Source of the DNA: Dromiciops gliroides
Lineage: Eukaryota > Chordata > Mammalia > Microbiotheria > Microbiotheriidae
Direction of reading: 5' to 3'
Assembly: GCF_019393635.1 (NCBI RefSeq)
Contig: NC_057867.1
Span: 3,280,889 to 3,344,888, forward strand
DNA: 64,000 bases
The notes below the pieces were generated by a model. The model worked only from the letters and a program-made list of their open reading frames with translations. It was not told where the DNA came from and made no database searches. The first letter of the stretch is position 1; every line of letters starts with the position of its first letter. Shown piece after piece: positions 1 to 51,615 of this stretch. The position numbers and the translations under genes were made by a program.

Positions 1-420
1 CACTCTTGTGCTTTTAATGATCATCATATCTCTTATCTCCTTATCTCAGGTTCTCTTGAACGCAAGCCTGCCTGCCACAGTAAGCATTCGAAGCACAACA
101 TGCCCCAAACAAGACTCATTCTCTTCCCCCTCCACTAATCTTCCCTTTGATTGTAACACCTAGCCTTGCAATCCCCTCCTTCCTCATCTCAGAGACACCC
201 TTGCCTTGACTCTCTTTGGTCCCCACATAGCCAATCAAGTGCTGTCACTAGCACTTTTCCATCCATCTCCATCTAAGAGCTTACAGCCTCATAGCCTCTT
301 GCCTAGACTAGTATATCAGAGGCCTATTGCTGTCTTTCCTTTTTGCCAATCCATCCTACCCCCCAGCTGCCAAAGTAACCTTCCTAAGGCCTAGGGTTGG
401 TTACACCCTTTCCCTGCTCA
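1..420 (+). repeat. Probable L2-like LINE remnant
   Basis: Pyrimidine-rich low-complexity sequence resembling the 3' half of L2 elements (phrases such as ccctccactaatcttccc and acttttccatccatc). No credible gene. The assignment is by general resemblance only. Confidence 0.35.
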
Positions 421-809
421 TTCCCCTTGGGTAGTTTCCTGAGTCCTCAGAGAGCCATCTGCTTTTCCCAGGGGCCTCAGGCCTTGCTGCTTCCCCCTTC
501 TCAATCTACTTTGGGTTCATTTCTCTCTGTGTGGTGGATGGAAGTGTCTGGAGGACACATGAGTGAGCCTCATGTCTTTCCTTCCATTTCATCCTGAGGG
601 ATCCATGGGGATTTTTGGATAAAGGGGGAAACTGAGTCCCGGGGAGCCAAAGTGACCATGAATGGGCAGTCCCCATTCAGTTATTCCATGGGGCTTCGCT
701 CCATGACTGACTCCAATGGAACAGGGAATTGGGGACTCCCCCCACTTCCGTAATCGAATCTGTTAAAAGAAACCCTGCTCCCCAAGGTGACAAAGCCTCA
801 GCTGAACCT

Positions 810-832
810 TTTCTCCTTTTCCTTGTGCACAG
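810..832 (+). other. Splice acceptor upstream of the RHOG-like start codon
   Basis: A polypyrimidine stretch (ttttctccttttccttgtg) ends in cacag at 832, 22 nt before the ATG at 855, with a possible branch point (ctgaac) near 801-806. This suggests a 5' UTR exon spliced to a single coding exon, as in vertebrate RHOG. The 5' exon was not located and may lie outside the window. Confidence 0.6.
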
Positions 833-854
833 GACTGTGGGGGAAGGAGGAAGG

Positions 855-1430
855 ATGCAGACAATCAAGTGTGTGGTGGTCGGGGATGGGGCTGTGGGGA
901 AGACTTGCCTTCTCATCAGCTATACCACCAATGCCTTTCCTGAGGAGTATATCCCTACAGTCTTTGACAACTACAGTGCCCAGATGTCTGTGGATGGCCG
1001 GACAGTCAGCCTGAATTTGTGGGACACAGCTGGCCAAGAGGAGTATGACCGACTCCGGACCCTGTCCTACCCTCAGACCAATGTTTTTGTCATCTGCTTC
1101 TCCATTGGCAACCCCTCGTCCTATGCCAATGTGCGGCACAAGTGGCATCCAGAGGTCTCTCATCATTGCCCCAATGTGCCTATTCTGCTTGTGGGCACCA
1201 AAAAAGACCTGCGAAATGACCTCGCCACATTGAAGAGGCTGAAGGAGCAGAGTCTGACGCCTACTACCCCTCAGCAAGGGACCTCCCTGGCCAAGCAGGT
1301 GGGCGCTGTCAAGTATCTGGAGTGCTCAGCCCTCATGCAAGATGGGGTTGGTGAGGTCTTCGCAGAGGCAGTGAGAGCTGTGCTCTACCCGGTCACCAAG
1401 AAGAACACAAAGAAATGCATCCTCTTGTAG
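855..1430 (+). CDS. RhoG-like Rho family small GTPase
   Basis: Encodes a 191-residue small GTPase, the same length as RHOG, expected to cycle between GDP and GTP at membranes and signal to the actin cytoskeleton through ELMO/DOCK-Rac. Visible motifs: P-loop GDGAVGKT (10-17), switch I around [10 protein letters not shown] with T35, switch [16 protein letters not shown] with Q61, base-recognition GTKKDLR, ECSAL near 157-161, a short lysine-rich tail and the C-terminal CAAX box CILL (geranylgeranyl type). [32 protein letters not shown] and FAEAVRAVL match RHOG better than RAC1 or CDC42. Differences from human RHOG cluster at residues 82-90, 130-150 and the tail. The in-frame upstream ATG at 729 is rejected because a splice acceptor lies between it and 855. 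The frame is open and all catalytic residues are present, so it looks functional. Human RHOG is on chromosome 11, so this copy next to TAF1 is probably a paralogue. Confidence 0.88.
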   Translation: MQTIKCVVVGDGAVGKTCLLISYTTNAFPEEYIPTVFDNYSAQMSVDGRTVSLNLWDTAGQEEYDRLRTLSYPQTNVFVICFSIGNPSSYANVRHKWHPEVSHHCPNVPILLVGTKKDLRNDLATLKRLKEQSLTPTTPQQGTSLAKQVGAVKYLECSALMQDGVGEVFAEAVRAVLYPVTKKNTKKCILL

Positions 1431-1960
1431 CTCCAGGGCCAATGCCTAGGCACATACTGTGGCCCCTGGGCCTGATTTGGAAGGGGACTTGGGAAGCGGG
1501 GAAGGGGGCAGGGAGGAGCTAGCCACAGCTTGGCAGGACTGCCTACTCCTTGGTGCTGAGCATTGGTCTTTGTCAGGGAAAAAGAAAGGAGGCAGGTGTG
1601 CTTGCATGGAGTGTTACCTTAGAGTTTTCCTTTCCTTTTCTTTTTTTTGGGATGTATTAATTTTGAAGAATGTTCTCATTTCTGTTTCCCAGATGTTCCT
1701 TGTGTTTAGTCCTGTCCCTGCCCTTCTGCCTGTGTCCTTCCTACCTCTCTCCAGGAGACTAGGCTTTTTCAAAGGTTCGATGGAAACAGGGGCCTCCAGA
1801 TGAGGCGAGTGTGGCAGAAAGAGCCTACCCCTGCTGGAAAGCCTTTGGCTTCCTCCTCAGCCCTTCTTTTCTCTGGGCCTCAGGTGACAGTTCTGCTTTG
1901 GATCTGTCTGCTGAGAACTTAGCAGAGAGCAAATGTTTCATAAATAAACGCTCATTTGTT
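1431..1960 (+). other. 3' UTR of the RHOG-like gene
   Basis: Non-coding sequence after the TAG stop, ending at a polyadenylation signal AATAAA at 1943-1948 followed by a T/G-rich stretch (ctcatttgttgatg). A signal at this spacing supports an expressed gene with a 3' UTR of about 0.5 kb. Confidence 0.6.
1943..1948 (+). terminator. Polyadenylation signal AATAAA (RHOG-like gene)
   Basis: Canonical hexamer about 510 nt after the stop codon, with a G/T-rich downstream element. Confidence 0.6.
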
Positions 1961-3185
1961 GATGCCAAGATTAATGGGGGTAATGGGGCGGCATGCAGGC
2001 CTAGTGGTGGCCCAGCATTTCATTCTCCTTCCCTGCCTCGACAAGGAGGATGTAAGAAAGGGACCAAGCACCACCAAAGGCATGCTCAAGCTTGCTCCTT
2101 ACCACTTACATTAAGGGGATTCTGTGTCTCTGTTCTTCTGGGCCTGAACTTTGAGACTACTTGGATAGGGACAGTTTTCTTATCTCCATCCCTGCTGTCT
2201 GAGGCCTGGTCACAGCTGCTCCCTCAGTGCTTTCTCAGTAGCTTAAGGCTGGGATTGGCCCACCCCAGATTGAGGGGCTCCCTGTTTGCCTGGCTATTCT
2301 GTTCCCTCCATTCTCTCTCCAGCTGAGTTTATAGCATTTTGTGATTTCCTAGAAGGAAAAAGAAAACCTTTTATTTCTGATTCTGGGCTCTGATTGGGGA
2401 GGGACAACCTTCTCACACAGTCCACTTTGAAAGATTACACCGAGGCTGTTGGGAATCTGGGAAATGGAATTAAAAGGCTCTCTCGTGCCTTCTCTCCTTT
2501 CTCTTCATTCCAGCTAGGTGCTGGATTTTGGCCAGCGTGTGCTTAGAGTGAGCTGGGAGGACTTGAAATGCAGGTCAGAAGCAACTATTAAGGGCTTGGT
2601 GTAGGGAATTTGCACCATCCTTTCTTTCCTCTTCACCCTAAACTAATTTCTTTCTTATGTGCCATAAGATCATGAGATGAAACTTAGCAGGCTTCTTGGT
2701 CACTTCCTGCCCAGCTACAGGCAGTGCTTACTGGAATTTTCATGTAGCCAGACACCAGTGGACTGAAGCCGTGAAAGAAAGGTCCAGGAAATATACTGCT
2801 GTCCATGTATTGACTTCTAACTATGCACATCCATGCCTATTTTCACATTTGTGAGCCACTGTGGTAGTATCCCAAGGAGGTAGGGGAAAGGCTGCCTCTC
2901 TTGGTAGAGTCAGGATCTTCTTAGCTAAGGTACATCAGCACTTTGGGGGACGGCGGGGGAAGGCCCTGCTAGAATAAGGGGAGTGTGTGGGCCTCAAGAG
3001 CTGGCCATTTCTGGGTACACCAACTCTACCAGCTGTTCGGTTATTTGCTCACCATCAGCCAAATGAGATCTCAAAGGTGCATTATGGTCATTCCGATGGG
3101 TCAAAGTCAGTGGTACCACCTTTGAGGGCTTTGTCAGGGTCTCTGAATTCTGACTTGCTCAATCGTTAGCAAATTCATCAAATTG
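1961..3185. other. Intergenic, nothing recognised
   Basis: About 1.2 kb of mixed-composition DNA after the RHOG-like polyadenylation site. Open frames here are short, lack recognisable domains and are taken as chance. Confidence 0.5.
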
Positions 3186-3840
3186 AAGTTTTCAGTTCAA
3201 TTTTTTTTTTGCTGTTCCAAATTTTCTCCCTTCCTTCCCCTACTCATTGAGAAGGCAAGAAAAATAGAGCCCATTACAAATATGTCTAGTCATACAAACC
3301 TCATTTCCACATTAGCCACCCCCCCCCCCCCAAAAAAAAAAGAAAAGTGAAAATAATATACCTCGGTCTGTATTCCTGAGTCTACCAGCTCTTTATCTGG
3401 AGATGGGATAACATGTTTTATCATGAGTGCTTAGAATTGTGGTGGGTTATTGTGTTGTTAAGAGTTCCTAAGTGTGGGGGCAGCTAGGTGGTGAAGTGGA
3501 TAAAGCACCGGCCCTGGATTCAGGAGGACCTGAGTTCAAATTCGGACTCAGACTTGACACTTACTAGCTGTGTGACCCTGGGCAAGTCACTTAACCCCCC
3601 CATTGCCCCACCCAAAAAAAAAAAAAAACTTCCTAAGTGCTTCACAGTTGATTTTCTTTACAATATTATTATTACTTTGTATATTGATCTGGGTCTGCCC
3701 ACTCCACTCTTCATCAGTTTCATACAAGTCTTCCCAGGTTTTTCTCTAATCAATGGGCATCCCCTCAAACTGAAAAGTTTGAATATTTCTTCCAGGAAAA
3801 TACTCTTTCCCAGTATATGAAGATATCTGGCAGGGGAGGT
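3186..3840 (-). mobile_element. L1 3' end fragment (split by a SINE)
   Basis: Antisense L1 3' region, recognised by phrases shared with other copies here: attttctcccttcc, catttccacattagcc, tttcatacaagtctt and aatcaatgggcatcccctc. It is interrupted by the SINE at 3475-3629. Confidence 0.6.
3475..3629 (+). mobile_element. CORE-type marsupial SINE
   Basis: Full-length head-to-tail SINE ending in poly-A, flanked by a perfect 10-bp duplication ttcctaagtg at 3465-3474 and 3630-3639. Confidence 0.9.
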
Positions 3841-4780
3841 TACTCGGTTTTTCTGCATTCATTAATGCTCTATTGCCAATGAGGACAAAGGATTGGCTCT
3901 GACTTACTTGGTAGGGCAAGTTTTTGGGGGTATTTGATATGATCAGCATACTGAGATTTAACAAGTGCAACTTTCTTTTGTGGATTTTAATCCTGTGGTA
4001 CCTTCCCTCCCATCCTCCCACTCTACAAATCTGGGTATTGCTTGGGCAAACTGGTTTCCTATGAAAATGGATTTAGCCCATCTCTGGTGGAGCAGGGAAT
4101 CGCCTGTGCCCATGGCTGATGGGATGTGGTACCGTAACATACACTGGTAACTTGATTTGTATACTTAAATGGATTTTGTATGAAGACTAATATGTTAGAG
4201 TCACTTGTAAATTATTCATAATTAAATGGTGGTAAAGCTTTGCTGATGTTCCCAGGCCTCTGCATTGTTATTATCTCTAAGCCAAGGATTCCCCTTGCAA
4301 AGATTTTTTCCTACTACATACTTGCTCCCTAAGTTTCAAACACCCAATTTGTGAATACCCCACAAGTTTAATCAGCAGCTTGCACATTGCCCATAAGCCC
4401 TAATCCTTCCATCCCTTCCCCTCTGCCAAACAATCAAATGGATTTCATCTATTCCAGATTCTATGCCTTAGCTCCTTTCTTTTTCCTTAAGGGAACACCT
4501 ACCTCCCTTTCTTTTTCATCTAGGACAGTTAGTTTCAATTCTGGCAATCTTAATCACATCTATTGAAATCCTCTTTACCCTCTAATCTCTCTTCCATTGC
4601 CCAGGTACCTCTGCACAGACTGAACAAGTGAACGATTTAGAATAATCTGTAACTCTGGCTGGAGAACCCACATTGATGAGATTCTGAATCTACCCGATTT
4701 ATTTCCTACAGAAATATGGTTCAGTGATGTCAGGAAACAGTGCCTCCCCCTTCCCCATTTGTGAGAAAGAACCTAGGGCA
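3841..4780. other. Intergenic, nothing recognised
   Basis: AT-richer sequence with no gene, no clear repeat head or tail and no CpG enrichment. Parts (4480-4620) resemble degraded L2. Confidence 0.4.
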
Positions 4781-4789
4781 GGGTCAGTG

Positions 4790-4985
4790 CTCACAATTAC
4801 TGCCATTTGGGCAGGCTTTAGGGTTTACAAAGTACAGGTCTCCTTTGAGCCTCACAACGACCCTGGGAGACCGGCAGTAGTTACTGTTACCCCCATTTCA
4901 CAGATGATGATGATGGGGGCCGCCTCATTACTAGGAGCGCCCCCCCCCCCAGCGATTAGGGGTCCGAACCCAGGTCATGTACTCA
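4790..4985 (-). repeat. MIR/MAR-like SINE remnant
   Basis: Antisense core-SINE pattern: ggtttacaaagtac, gagcctcacaacgaccctggga and ccccatttcacagatgatg, followed by a C-run. Old and divergent. Confidence 0.55.
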
Positions 4986-5352
4986 TGACCCTCCCCTCCC
5001 ATTCCCCTGACCCCCACGGCTCTCCCCTCTTCTTCCTTGGCCGGCCTGGGCAGGGAGGAGTCTGCCTATCTGCCCTGGGTACTTTCCGAGGACAGGCTGT
5101 CAGGGCGCGCGGCGCCACGGGCTGCCTGGCGGCTCTGATACAAATGTAGCCATCCCTATCGGACTGAGGGGAAGAACCTCTGCCCGGGCACGGGCCACGG
5201 CGCAGGGAGGACGCCGGGGAGAGCCAGCCAGCTGTTGGGCGGCCCTGCCTCAGTTTCTCCGGCCAACGGTGGGTCGTACCCCGGGACTCACGGCGCTAGG
5301 CACCCCCGCCCCCCCACCCCCAGGCATGTGGAACCGCGGAGGTCGGCGGAAA

Positions 5353-5373
5353 CGACTCCGACAGTCGGAGTCG
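5353..5373. promoter_or_regulatory. Perfect 10+1+10 palindrome
   Basis: Left arm CGACTCCGAC (5353-5362), centre A, right arm GTCGGAGTCG (5364-5373), an exact reverse complement. It lies about 14 bp before the first E-box. No protein is assigned. Confidence 0.8.
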
Positions 5374-5386
5374 GCCGAGCGACGGC

Positions 5387-5394
5387 CACGTGAC
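5387..5394 (+). promoter_or_regulatory. E-box CACGTGAC (USF/MYC/TFE type)
   Basis: Exact CACGTGAC, the first of two identical copies in the TAF1 promoter. The motif is typical of USF, MYC/MAX or MiT/TFE binding; factor identity is inference. Confidence 0.6.
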
Positions 5395-5405
5395 GGCACG
5401 CCCTC

Positions 5406-5413
5406 CACGTGAC
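5406..5413 (+). promoter_or_regulatory. E-box CACGTGAC, second copy
   Basis: Second exact copy, 19 bp from the first, in the same orientation. Confidence 0.6.
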
Positions 5414-5654
5414 CAGTGCCCCCCCTCCCCCGCGCTGATCGTCGGCCGGCAGGGAGGCTGCGCGCTGCGCGGCGGGGCGGGGCCGGCCGGCCGGGGCGGG
5501 GCCGGGCGGGGCCAGGCTCCGGGCGCGTCAAATCAGTTGGCGCCGAGAGGGCCCGTAGAGCGGAGGCTCGAATCGCGCGGCGGGCCGCCCGAAGGCCCGC
5601 CTCGCCCTCCGCGGCCTACCTGGGGCCTTTCCGGTGCGCCCCTCGGCCCTCCCG

Positions 5655-5663
5655 CACTTCCGG
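5655..5663 (-). promoter_or_regulatory. ETS/GABPA-type site
   Basis: CACTTCCGG (reverse strand CCGGAAGTG), about 95 bp upstream of the start codon, a common element of TATA-less CpG promoters. Confidence 0.55.
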
Positions 5664-5756
5664 AGGGAGGGGCCGCCGGGATCCCGGCGCGCTCCTCGGC
5701 CCCGCGTCCCTGTCGTGTGAGGGCTTCTGCGGCTGCCGGGGCCGGGAAGAGGCCCC

Positions 5757-46367
<40,611 letters not shown>

Positions 46368-46491
46368 GGCTCTTCCTTGGGACCTCCTTGAGATTCTTAG
46401 CTTTCCCCAAGTGTGTATATATTCTGTACAGTGTCTGAGCCACCAGATGACCATGTTAGACTTCTTTCTTTTTAAATTATTCCGAAATAAT

Positions 46492-46497
46492 AATAAA
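46492..46497 (+). terminator. TAF1: TAF1 polyadenylation signal AATAAA
   Basis: AATAAA in aataataataaacc, 125 nt after the stop codon, giving a very short 3' UTR. A SINE begins about 45 bp downstream. Confidence 0.8.
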
Positions 46498-46542
46498 CCT
46501 TCCCTCCCAGCCTTACTGGGTTGGATGTCATCGTTTTATTTT

Positions 46543-46694
46543 CTTTTTCCCCCTTTTTTTTTGTGGGGCAGTGAGGGTTAAGTGACTTGCCTAGGGTCAC
46601 ACAGCTAGTAAGTGTTTGAGGTCAGATTTGAACTCAGGTCCTCCTGAATCCAGGGCCAGTGCTTTTTCCACTACGCCACCTAGCTGCCCCCTCA
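46543..46694 (-). mobile_element. CORE-type marsupial SINE just past the TAF1 poly(A) site
   Basis: Flanked by cgttttatttt (46532-46542, 46696-46706). Confidence 0.9.
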
Positions 46695-46706
46695 CCGTTT
46701 TATTTT

Positions 46707-47400
46707 CAAAACTTTCCTCTCCATCTTCTCTCAAACTTCCCTTCCTCTTCTTCTGGCTTCATTTCTCAGCATTGGTCAAAGGGCATGGGGGTAGGTGGGA
46801 CATTTTTGAATAACTAACTTGCTTGAGGTGCTTTTGTCCCTTACCCTGAACAAATTAAGCATCCTGTGCCCTCAGACGTTCCAGCTAAGCCCTTGCCTCC
46901 ACTCCCTGGTTGGAACATAGAGCCCACTCCTGCAAGGCTAGCCTTTTATTTCCCCCCTTTCAACTCCTTAACACGACCCGAAAATGGCTGGTTCCCAAGT
47001 TGATTCACTCTTCTTCCACCCCCCATCTCTATCCAGCCCACCCTAACCCCTGCATTCTCAACAGGATGAGCTTGACTCAGTATTGAGAAGTTATCTGAGA
47101 TTCGTGCCTTTCCTTCCCTCTTCTCCCCCCCCCCCCCCCTTAGTTCAAAGCCTCTTGGTTTTCACTTACGCTCTGGACTCAGAGGAAATTGCCTCTTCCT
47201 TGTGTGTCCTCAACTTAGTTTCCCCTGCCTTCTTCTGGACCTCATTTTTTACCCATCATCAAACACCTCTCACACCTTCCTGCTAGCTCCTTTACCCACC
47301 AGGGTGCTCAAGTCTCCCATGTCCTGAAACAAAACAAAACAACTCCAAACCTTTCCCTGGGCCTTGCTACTGTCTCTCCTTCCTTTTGTTGGCAAACTTT
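46707..47400. other. Intergenic, pyrimidine-rich, no gene
   Basis: C/T-rich sequence with a C15 run near 47127-47141. May be degraded L2, but not clearly. Confidence 0.4.
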
Positions 47401-48410
47401 TAGTAAGAATAAGAATAGCCTACATTTATTACCTCACTTCCTCCCCACCCACTCATTTCTTTTCTCAACTGGCTTCTAGCCATTCATTCAAAGGTCAACT
47501 TTGTTCCTTTTAGCCAATTCATTGGCTGCTTCTTAGTCCTCTTTCTGCTTGATCTGTCTCCATTTGTCACCATTGGCTACTGGAGCCTCCTTTGACTTCA
47601 ATGACACTATCCTGTCTCTCCCTTGATCTCCTTTTATAGCTCCCTAAATGTCAGGTGCTCTCCTAAGCTTTGTCCTCAGACTCCTGCTATTCATTCTCTT
47701 CATTCTCCTTCAGAAATCTTGGATGTTCCTAGAGCTTCAACTATCATTTTTAGGCTTATGGCTTTCAATTCTATCTCTGCTGCAAACCTCTGCTGAGATG
47801 CAGGCTGGCAATTGATACCTGAAGCTCAAAAACATTGCCCCCAATGGGAAGGAAACAGGGCTTCCAGCTAAACCACAAACCAATATCTATGAGGTTTTCT
47901 TTGTTCCTTAAGAGGTCCTGACCTTCGAGCTGTTGGAGTGACAATCCAGATGTAAAGAAACAGTGTTAGGTAAGTCTAGGTCTAGGCTAAGGCTATGAGA
48001 GTAAGTCCTTTAGGCCTCGAATAATTTCTTTTATACACATCCAAAACAGAACTCCTCTTTTCTCCTTAAACCTGTCCTGTTTCCTTTGTCTATGAATGAT
48101 ACCATTATATCATCTTTATCACTAAAGATCCAAGCTTCTTATCTTTGACTCTTCCACCCTGAACATCTAAGCAAGCTGCTACATTTTCTGGCCCCTCCTT
48201 TTCATCCCCAATGCCACTACCCTAGTCCATTCACCTTCCCAACCTTGCCTCCAGTCTCCCTTTTCCAATCCATCCTCCCCGTGACCATCATCTTTCAGCT
48301 CTGATTACGTGACTCTTCATTAACTACCAAAGACATTTTAGACTTAGTTGTGAAGGTCTCTTTATCTGCCTTTTTTCATATGTACCTCCCGTGTGCCCAG
48401 AATGCATCCT
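47400..48410 (+). mobile_element. L2-like LINE remnant
   Basis: Sense L2-style phrases: tcattggctgcttcttagtc, ccttttatagctccctaaat, aaaacagaactcctcttttc, tcttatctttgactcttcc, ctccagtctcccttttccaa. Frames are broken. Confidence 0.55.
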
Positions 48411-49005
48411 GTTTTTAAATATATGTTTAACAATAAAAGTCATACTGAAGTTATGAGTATACTGGCTGTTTTTATATAAGTCCTGCCCCAAAATGATCCT
48501 CTGGCCAAATTGGATTATTAGAAGTAGATAACTGTTGTGGGCAGGATGCCTGTGTCACTGTACTGAGAGGATGGTGAGGTTGGGGTGGACTGGAGATTGG
48601 GGCTTGAGAAGAGTGAACCAAGTCTAAAGCAGCAACTTTGGGGATGTGATAAGGAGTCAAAAAGCTAAGTTTAAAAGGCCAGCCATGTAGGAGAGGGTCT
48701 CTATGTCCTGCTAGAGTTTGAGGCAGGGAGTAACTTAGAAAATCTGAGGACAGGGCATGCACTTAAAGCAAGCTAATCCTACCCCAGGCTTTGATTACTG
48801 AAACCACACTCCTTGGCAGAGGGGGAAGAAGGAGGGTATGAATTCAGAACTGAAAATGAAAGAAAGAAAGAAACCCTACCTCTAGATCAAGGTCTAATTC
48901 ACATCAAATGAGATTAGATTTGTAACAAGCACTTAGCACAGTGCCTAGCACACAGTAAGTGCTAGATAGATGCTTCTTCCTTTTCCCTGTGCCTGCCCCA
49001 CCCCA
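48411..49005. other. Intergenic, nothing recognised apart from a core-SINE end
   Basis: A short core-SINE 3' end lies near 48915-48975 (acaagcacttagcacagtgc). Otherwise no feature. Confidence 0.4.
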
Positions 49006-49009
49006 TTCT

Positions 49010-49465
49010 ACCTGCTTTGTGCTATTTCTCCATAGCTTGTTTGTAATCATGTTGGATTTTGTACTGTAGCTATTTGTGTACCTGTCTTACCTTGCCTAGT
49101 GAATTGTAAGTTCTATGAGGACAGGGACCGTGTGTCTTTTATAGCCCCTAGCATAAAATCCAGTGCCTTGTGCCTCATAATAATGATAGGTGCCTAATAA
49201 ATGCTTGTTCAACTGAATTGAAACCTGACTTTCATTTTGCGTGCCAATAAGCCCACAAAGTATTTCCCCTGGTGAGATGGGTGCTAGTTAGGGTCCTAAG
49301 TGGACAATCTGCTGCCTTGTTAGTGTTTATTCATTTATTGTGGGTGTTGTCTCCCTAATTGGAAGCTTTTAAAAGGCAGGACAACTTGTGCCACTTTATC
49401 TTGTGACTAACACGTGGCTGGACACAGTGGGTACTCGATAAATATTCCTGATGGCCTGACTGAGG
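49010..49465 (+). mobile_element. L2 3' ends (two)
   Basis: gtgaattgtaagttctatgag, gacagggaccgtgtgtcttt, gcctaataaatgcttgttc; then a second, more diverged end at 49335-49465 (attggaagcttttaaaaggc, cgataaatattcctgatgg). Confidence 0.65.
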
Positions 49466-49868
49466 GCAGATGGCTAAAACCAACTTGGCATGTAGACGAG
49501 AGACTTATTCTGTTCCCCTCAGGGGCCCCGGGCAGGTCCAATCATAGCACTATGGCTATCGAGAGCTGAAGGAAAGGACATCAGACGAAGGTGGGTGAGA
49601 AATTTTTTCCATTTGAGTCTAGCTCTCAAAGTTATCCCTTTGTTTCCCTTACACCACCTGCTCTTAGACTGAGTCACAATTACCAAATTTGCTATGTACT
49701 TGATCTTACATCACAGTCTCGTAACACTTGGGGGGGATGGGAGGCGAGTGTGATGGGGTCCTTTTTGTACAGCCAGGACATGGAAGCATGTGCTGGGTTT
49801 GGAGTCTGGCCATTACTTTGAGCAGTCTCTTGGACTCGGTTTATTCCTCCAAAATGAGGCCATTGTGG

Positions 49869-50021
49869 GGCGGCTAGGTGGCGCGGTGGATAGAGCACCG
49901 GCCCTGGAGTCAGGAGGACCTGAGTTCAAATCTGGCCTCAGACACTTGACACTTACTAGCTGTGTGACCCTGGGCAAGTCACTTAACCCCAAATGCCTCA
50001 CTAAAAAAAAATAAATAAATA
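49869..50021 (+). mobile_element. CORE-type marsupial SINE
   Basis: Flanked by a 17-bp duplication aaaatgaggccattgtg (49852-49868, 50022-50038). Nearly consensus. Confidence 0.93.
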
Positions 50022-50399
50022 AAAATGAGGCCATTGTGCCCCATGACTTAAAGATACTTTGCAATCCACCTTCACAGATTTAGAACACACTCAGAGCTAT
50101 GTGGACTCATCACTTCCTCAACTCCCACTCACTTGTCAAACCCTTACAAGCTGACTTTGAGTGCATGCTAGTGCTATGTCAAGCCACTTGCATGTTCCCA
50201 ATCAGCTTTGATTTCTCTGCGGCCCTGAACACTGTTGTCCATCATTTCCACCCAAACACTCTCTCCTTCTGGGGTTTTCATGACATTGTTTTCTCATGCT
50301 TCTCCTCTGATCTGTTTGACCATACCTTTTAGAGTCTCCATCATCTATTTCCTGCCTCCTACGTGTAGGATATGCCAGAGTTCTGGCCTGAATCAAGTT

Positions 50400-51330
50400 G
50401 ATCCAAGTCAACAAGCATTTATTAGGCACCTGCCACGGGCCAGGCACTATGCTAAGGCCTGGAAATCCAAAGAAAGGCACAAAGAATACCTGGACTCAAG
50501 AAGCTCACACACTAATGGGAACAATTCTGTATAAACAATCAAGATTAATTGGAGGTCACCTTAGAGGTTAGGCACTAACCTTAAGGGCAACTGGAAAAGG
50601 CTTCTTAAGGAAGGAAGAAGTGGAGCTGAATGAGACTTGAAGGAAGCCAGGAGATGAAGATGAAAAGGGAGAGAATTGCAGACACAAGGGATAGTGAGTG
50701 AAAAAGTACAGACTAGGACAAAGTCATGTGGTAAGGAGGCCAATGGCACGGGACTGTAGAGGATGAGGAAGACTGGAAAGGTAGGAAGGAGCCAACTTGG
50801 GAAGGGCTTTAAGAGTCAAATAGAAGATCACTGTGCCAGCTGAGGGGAAGATGGACTGCAGTGGGGAGAGACGAGGTAGGCGGACCCCCCCCTGCCCCCA
50901 GCAGCTACTGCAGTAGTCCAGAGATGAGGGGATGAGTACCTACACCAAGGTGACAGGAAGTGTCAGAGAAGAGAAGGGGGCATATACAAGAGATACTAGA
51001 ATTGATGACTTGTCAACAGATTGGATTGAGGGAGCAAGGAGTGCAGGATGAACCTAGGTTTCATGTCTGAGTAAGTGGGAGGGTGGCGATGTCCTGGACA
51101 ATAACAGAGAAGTTAGGAAGAGGGGAGGGTTTGGGTGAAAAGATCATAAGTTCACGTTGGGACATGCTGAGTTGAAGATGTCAACAGGACATCCAGTGGG
51201 AGATGTGGGACTGGAGGTCGGGAGATAGGTTGGGTATGGATAACTAGATGAGAAGAATTTGCATAGAAATTGAAACCAAAGAGGGTCATCTCCTCGATCT
51301 TGCCATTATCCACAAATGTCCCCCCTCCAC
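50400..51330 (+). repeat. Ancient dispersed repeat (unassigned class), long copy
   Basis: caacaagcatttattaggca, ccaggcactatgctaagg, gaggatgaggaagactgg, gcagtagtccagagatgagg, gttgggacatgctgagttga, gacatccagtgggagatgtg. The longest copy of the family in the window. Confidence 0.55.
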
Positions 51331-51446
51331 ATTCGAGAACCCTGAAATTCCCATATCTGATCACAATTGATTATTGGTTTTCCACCTTTCCCTCAGCCTT
51401 CAGTTAGCAAGCCCTGCTCTTCTTCTACACCATGACCTCCAATTTA

Positions 51447-51599
51447 TTTGGGAGGATGGGGAGGGGGCGGGGCAATGAGGGTTAAGTGACTTGCCCAGGG
51501 TCACACAGCTAGTAAGTGTTAAGTGTCTGAGGCTGGATTTGAATTCAGGTCCTCCTGAATCCAGGGCTGGTGCTTCATCCACTGTGCCACCTGGCTGCT
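51447..51599 (-). mobile_element. CORE-type marsupial SINE
   Basis: Flanked by a 16-bp duplication ccatgacctccaattt (51431-51446, 51600-51615). Confidence 0.92.
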
Positions 51600-51615
51600 C
51601 CATGACCTCCAATTT

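Larger units (their letters stand above)
5040..5756 (+). promoter_or_regulatory. TAF1: TAF1 CpG-island promoter and 5' UTR
   Basis: The sequence becomes CpG- and GC-rich from about 5040 and stays so into coding exon 1. It holds a 21-bp palindrome (5353-5373), two CACGTGAC E-boxes (5387-5394, 5406-5413), repeated GC boxes (ggggcggggcc, about 5473-5515) and an ETS site CACTTCCGG (5655-5663). I saw no TATA box. This fits a broad housekeeping promoter. The exact start site cannot be read from sequence. An in-frame TGA at 5718-5720 limits N-terminal extension. Confidence 0.75.

Noticed and set aside
729..854. In-frame upstream ATG extending the RHOG-like protein by 42 residues
   Set aside because: A strong splice acceptor lies inside the extension and RHOG family proteins start at [11 protein letters not shown].
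1811..2326. 171-residue open frame downstream of the RHOG-like stop
   Set aside because: Overlaps the 3' UTR and polyadenylation signal, with no recognisable domain.
5700..5756. N-terminally extended TAF1 start as reported for human
   Set aside because: In-frame TGA at 5718-5720 and no ATG between it and 5757.
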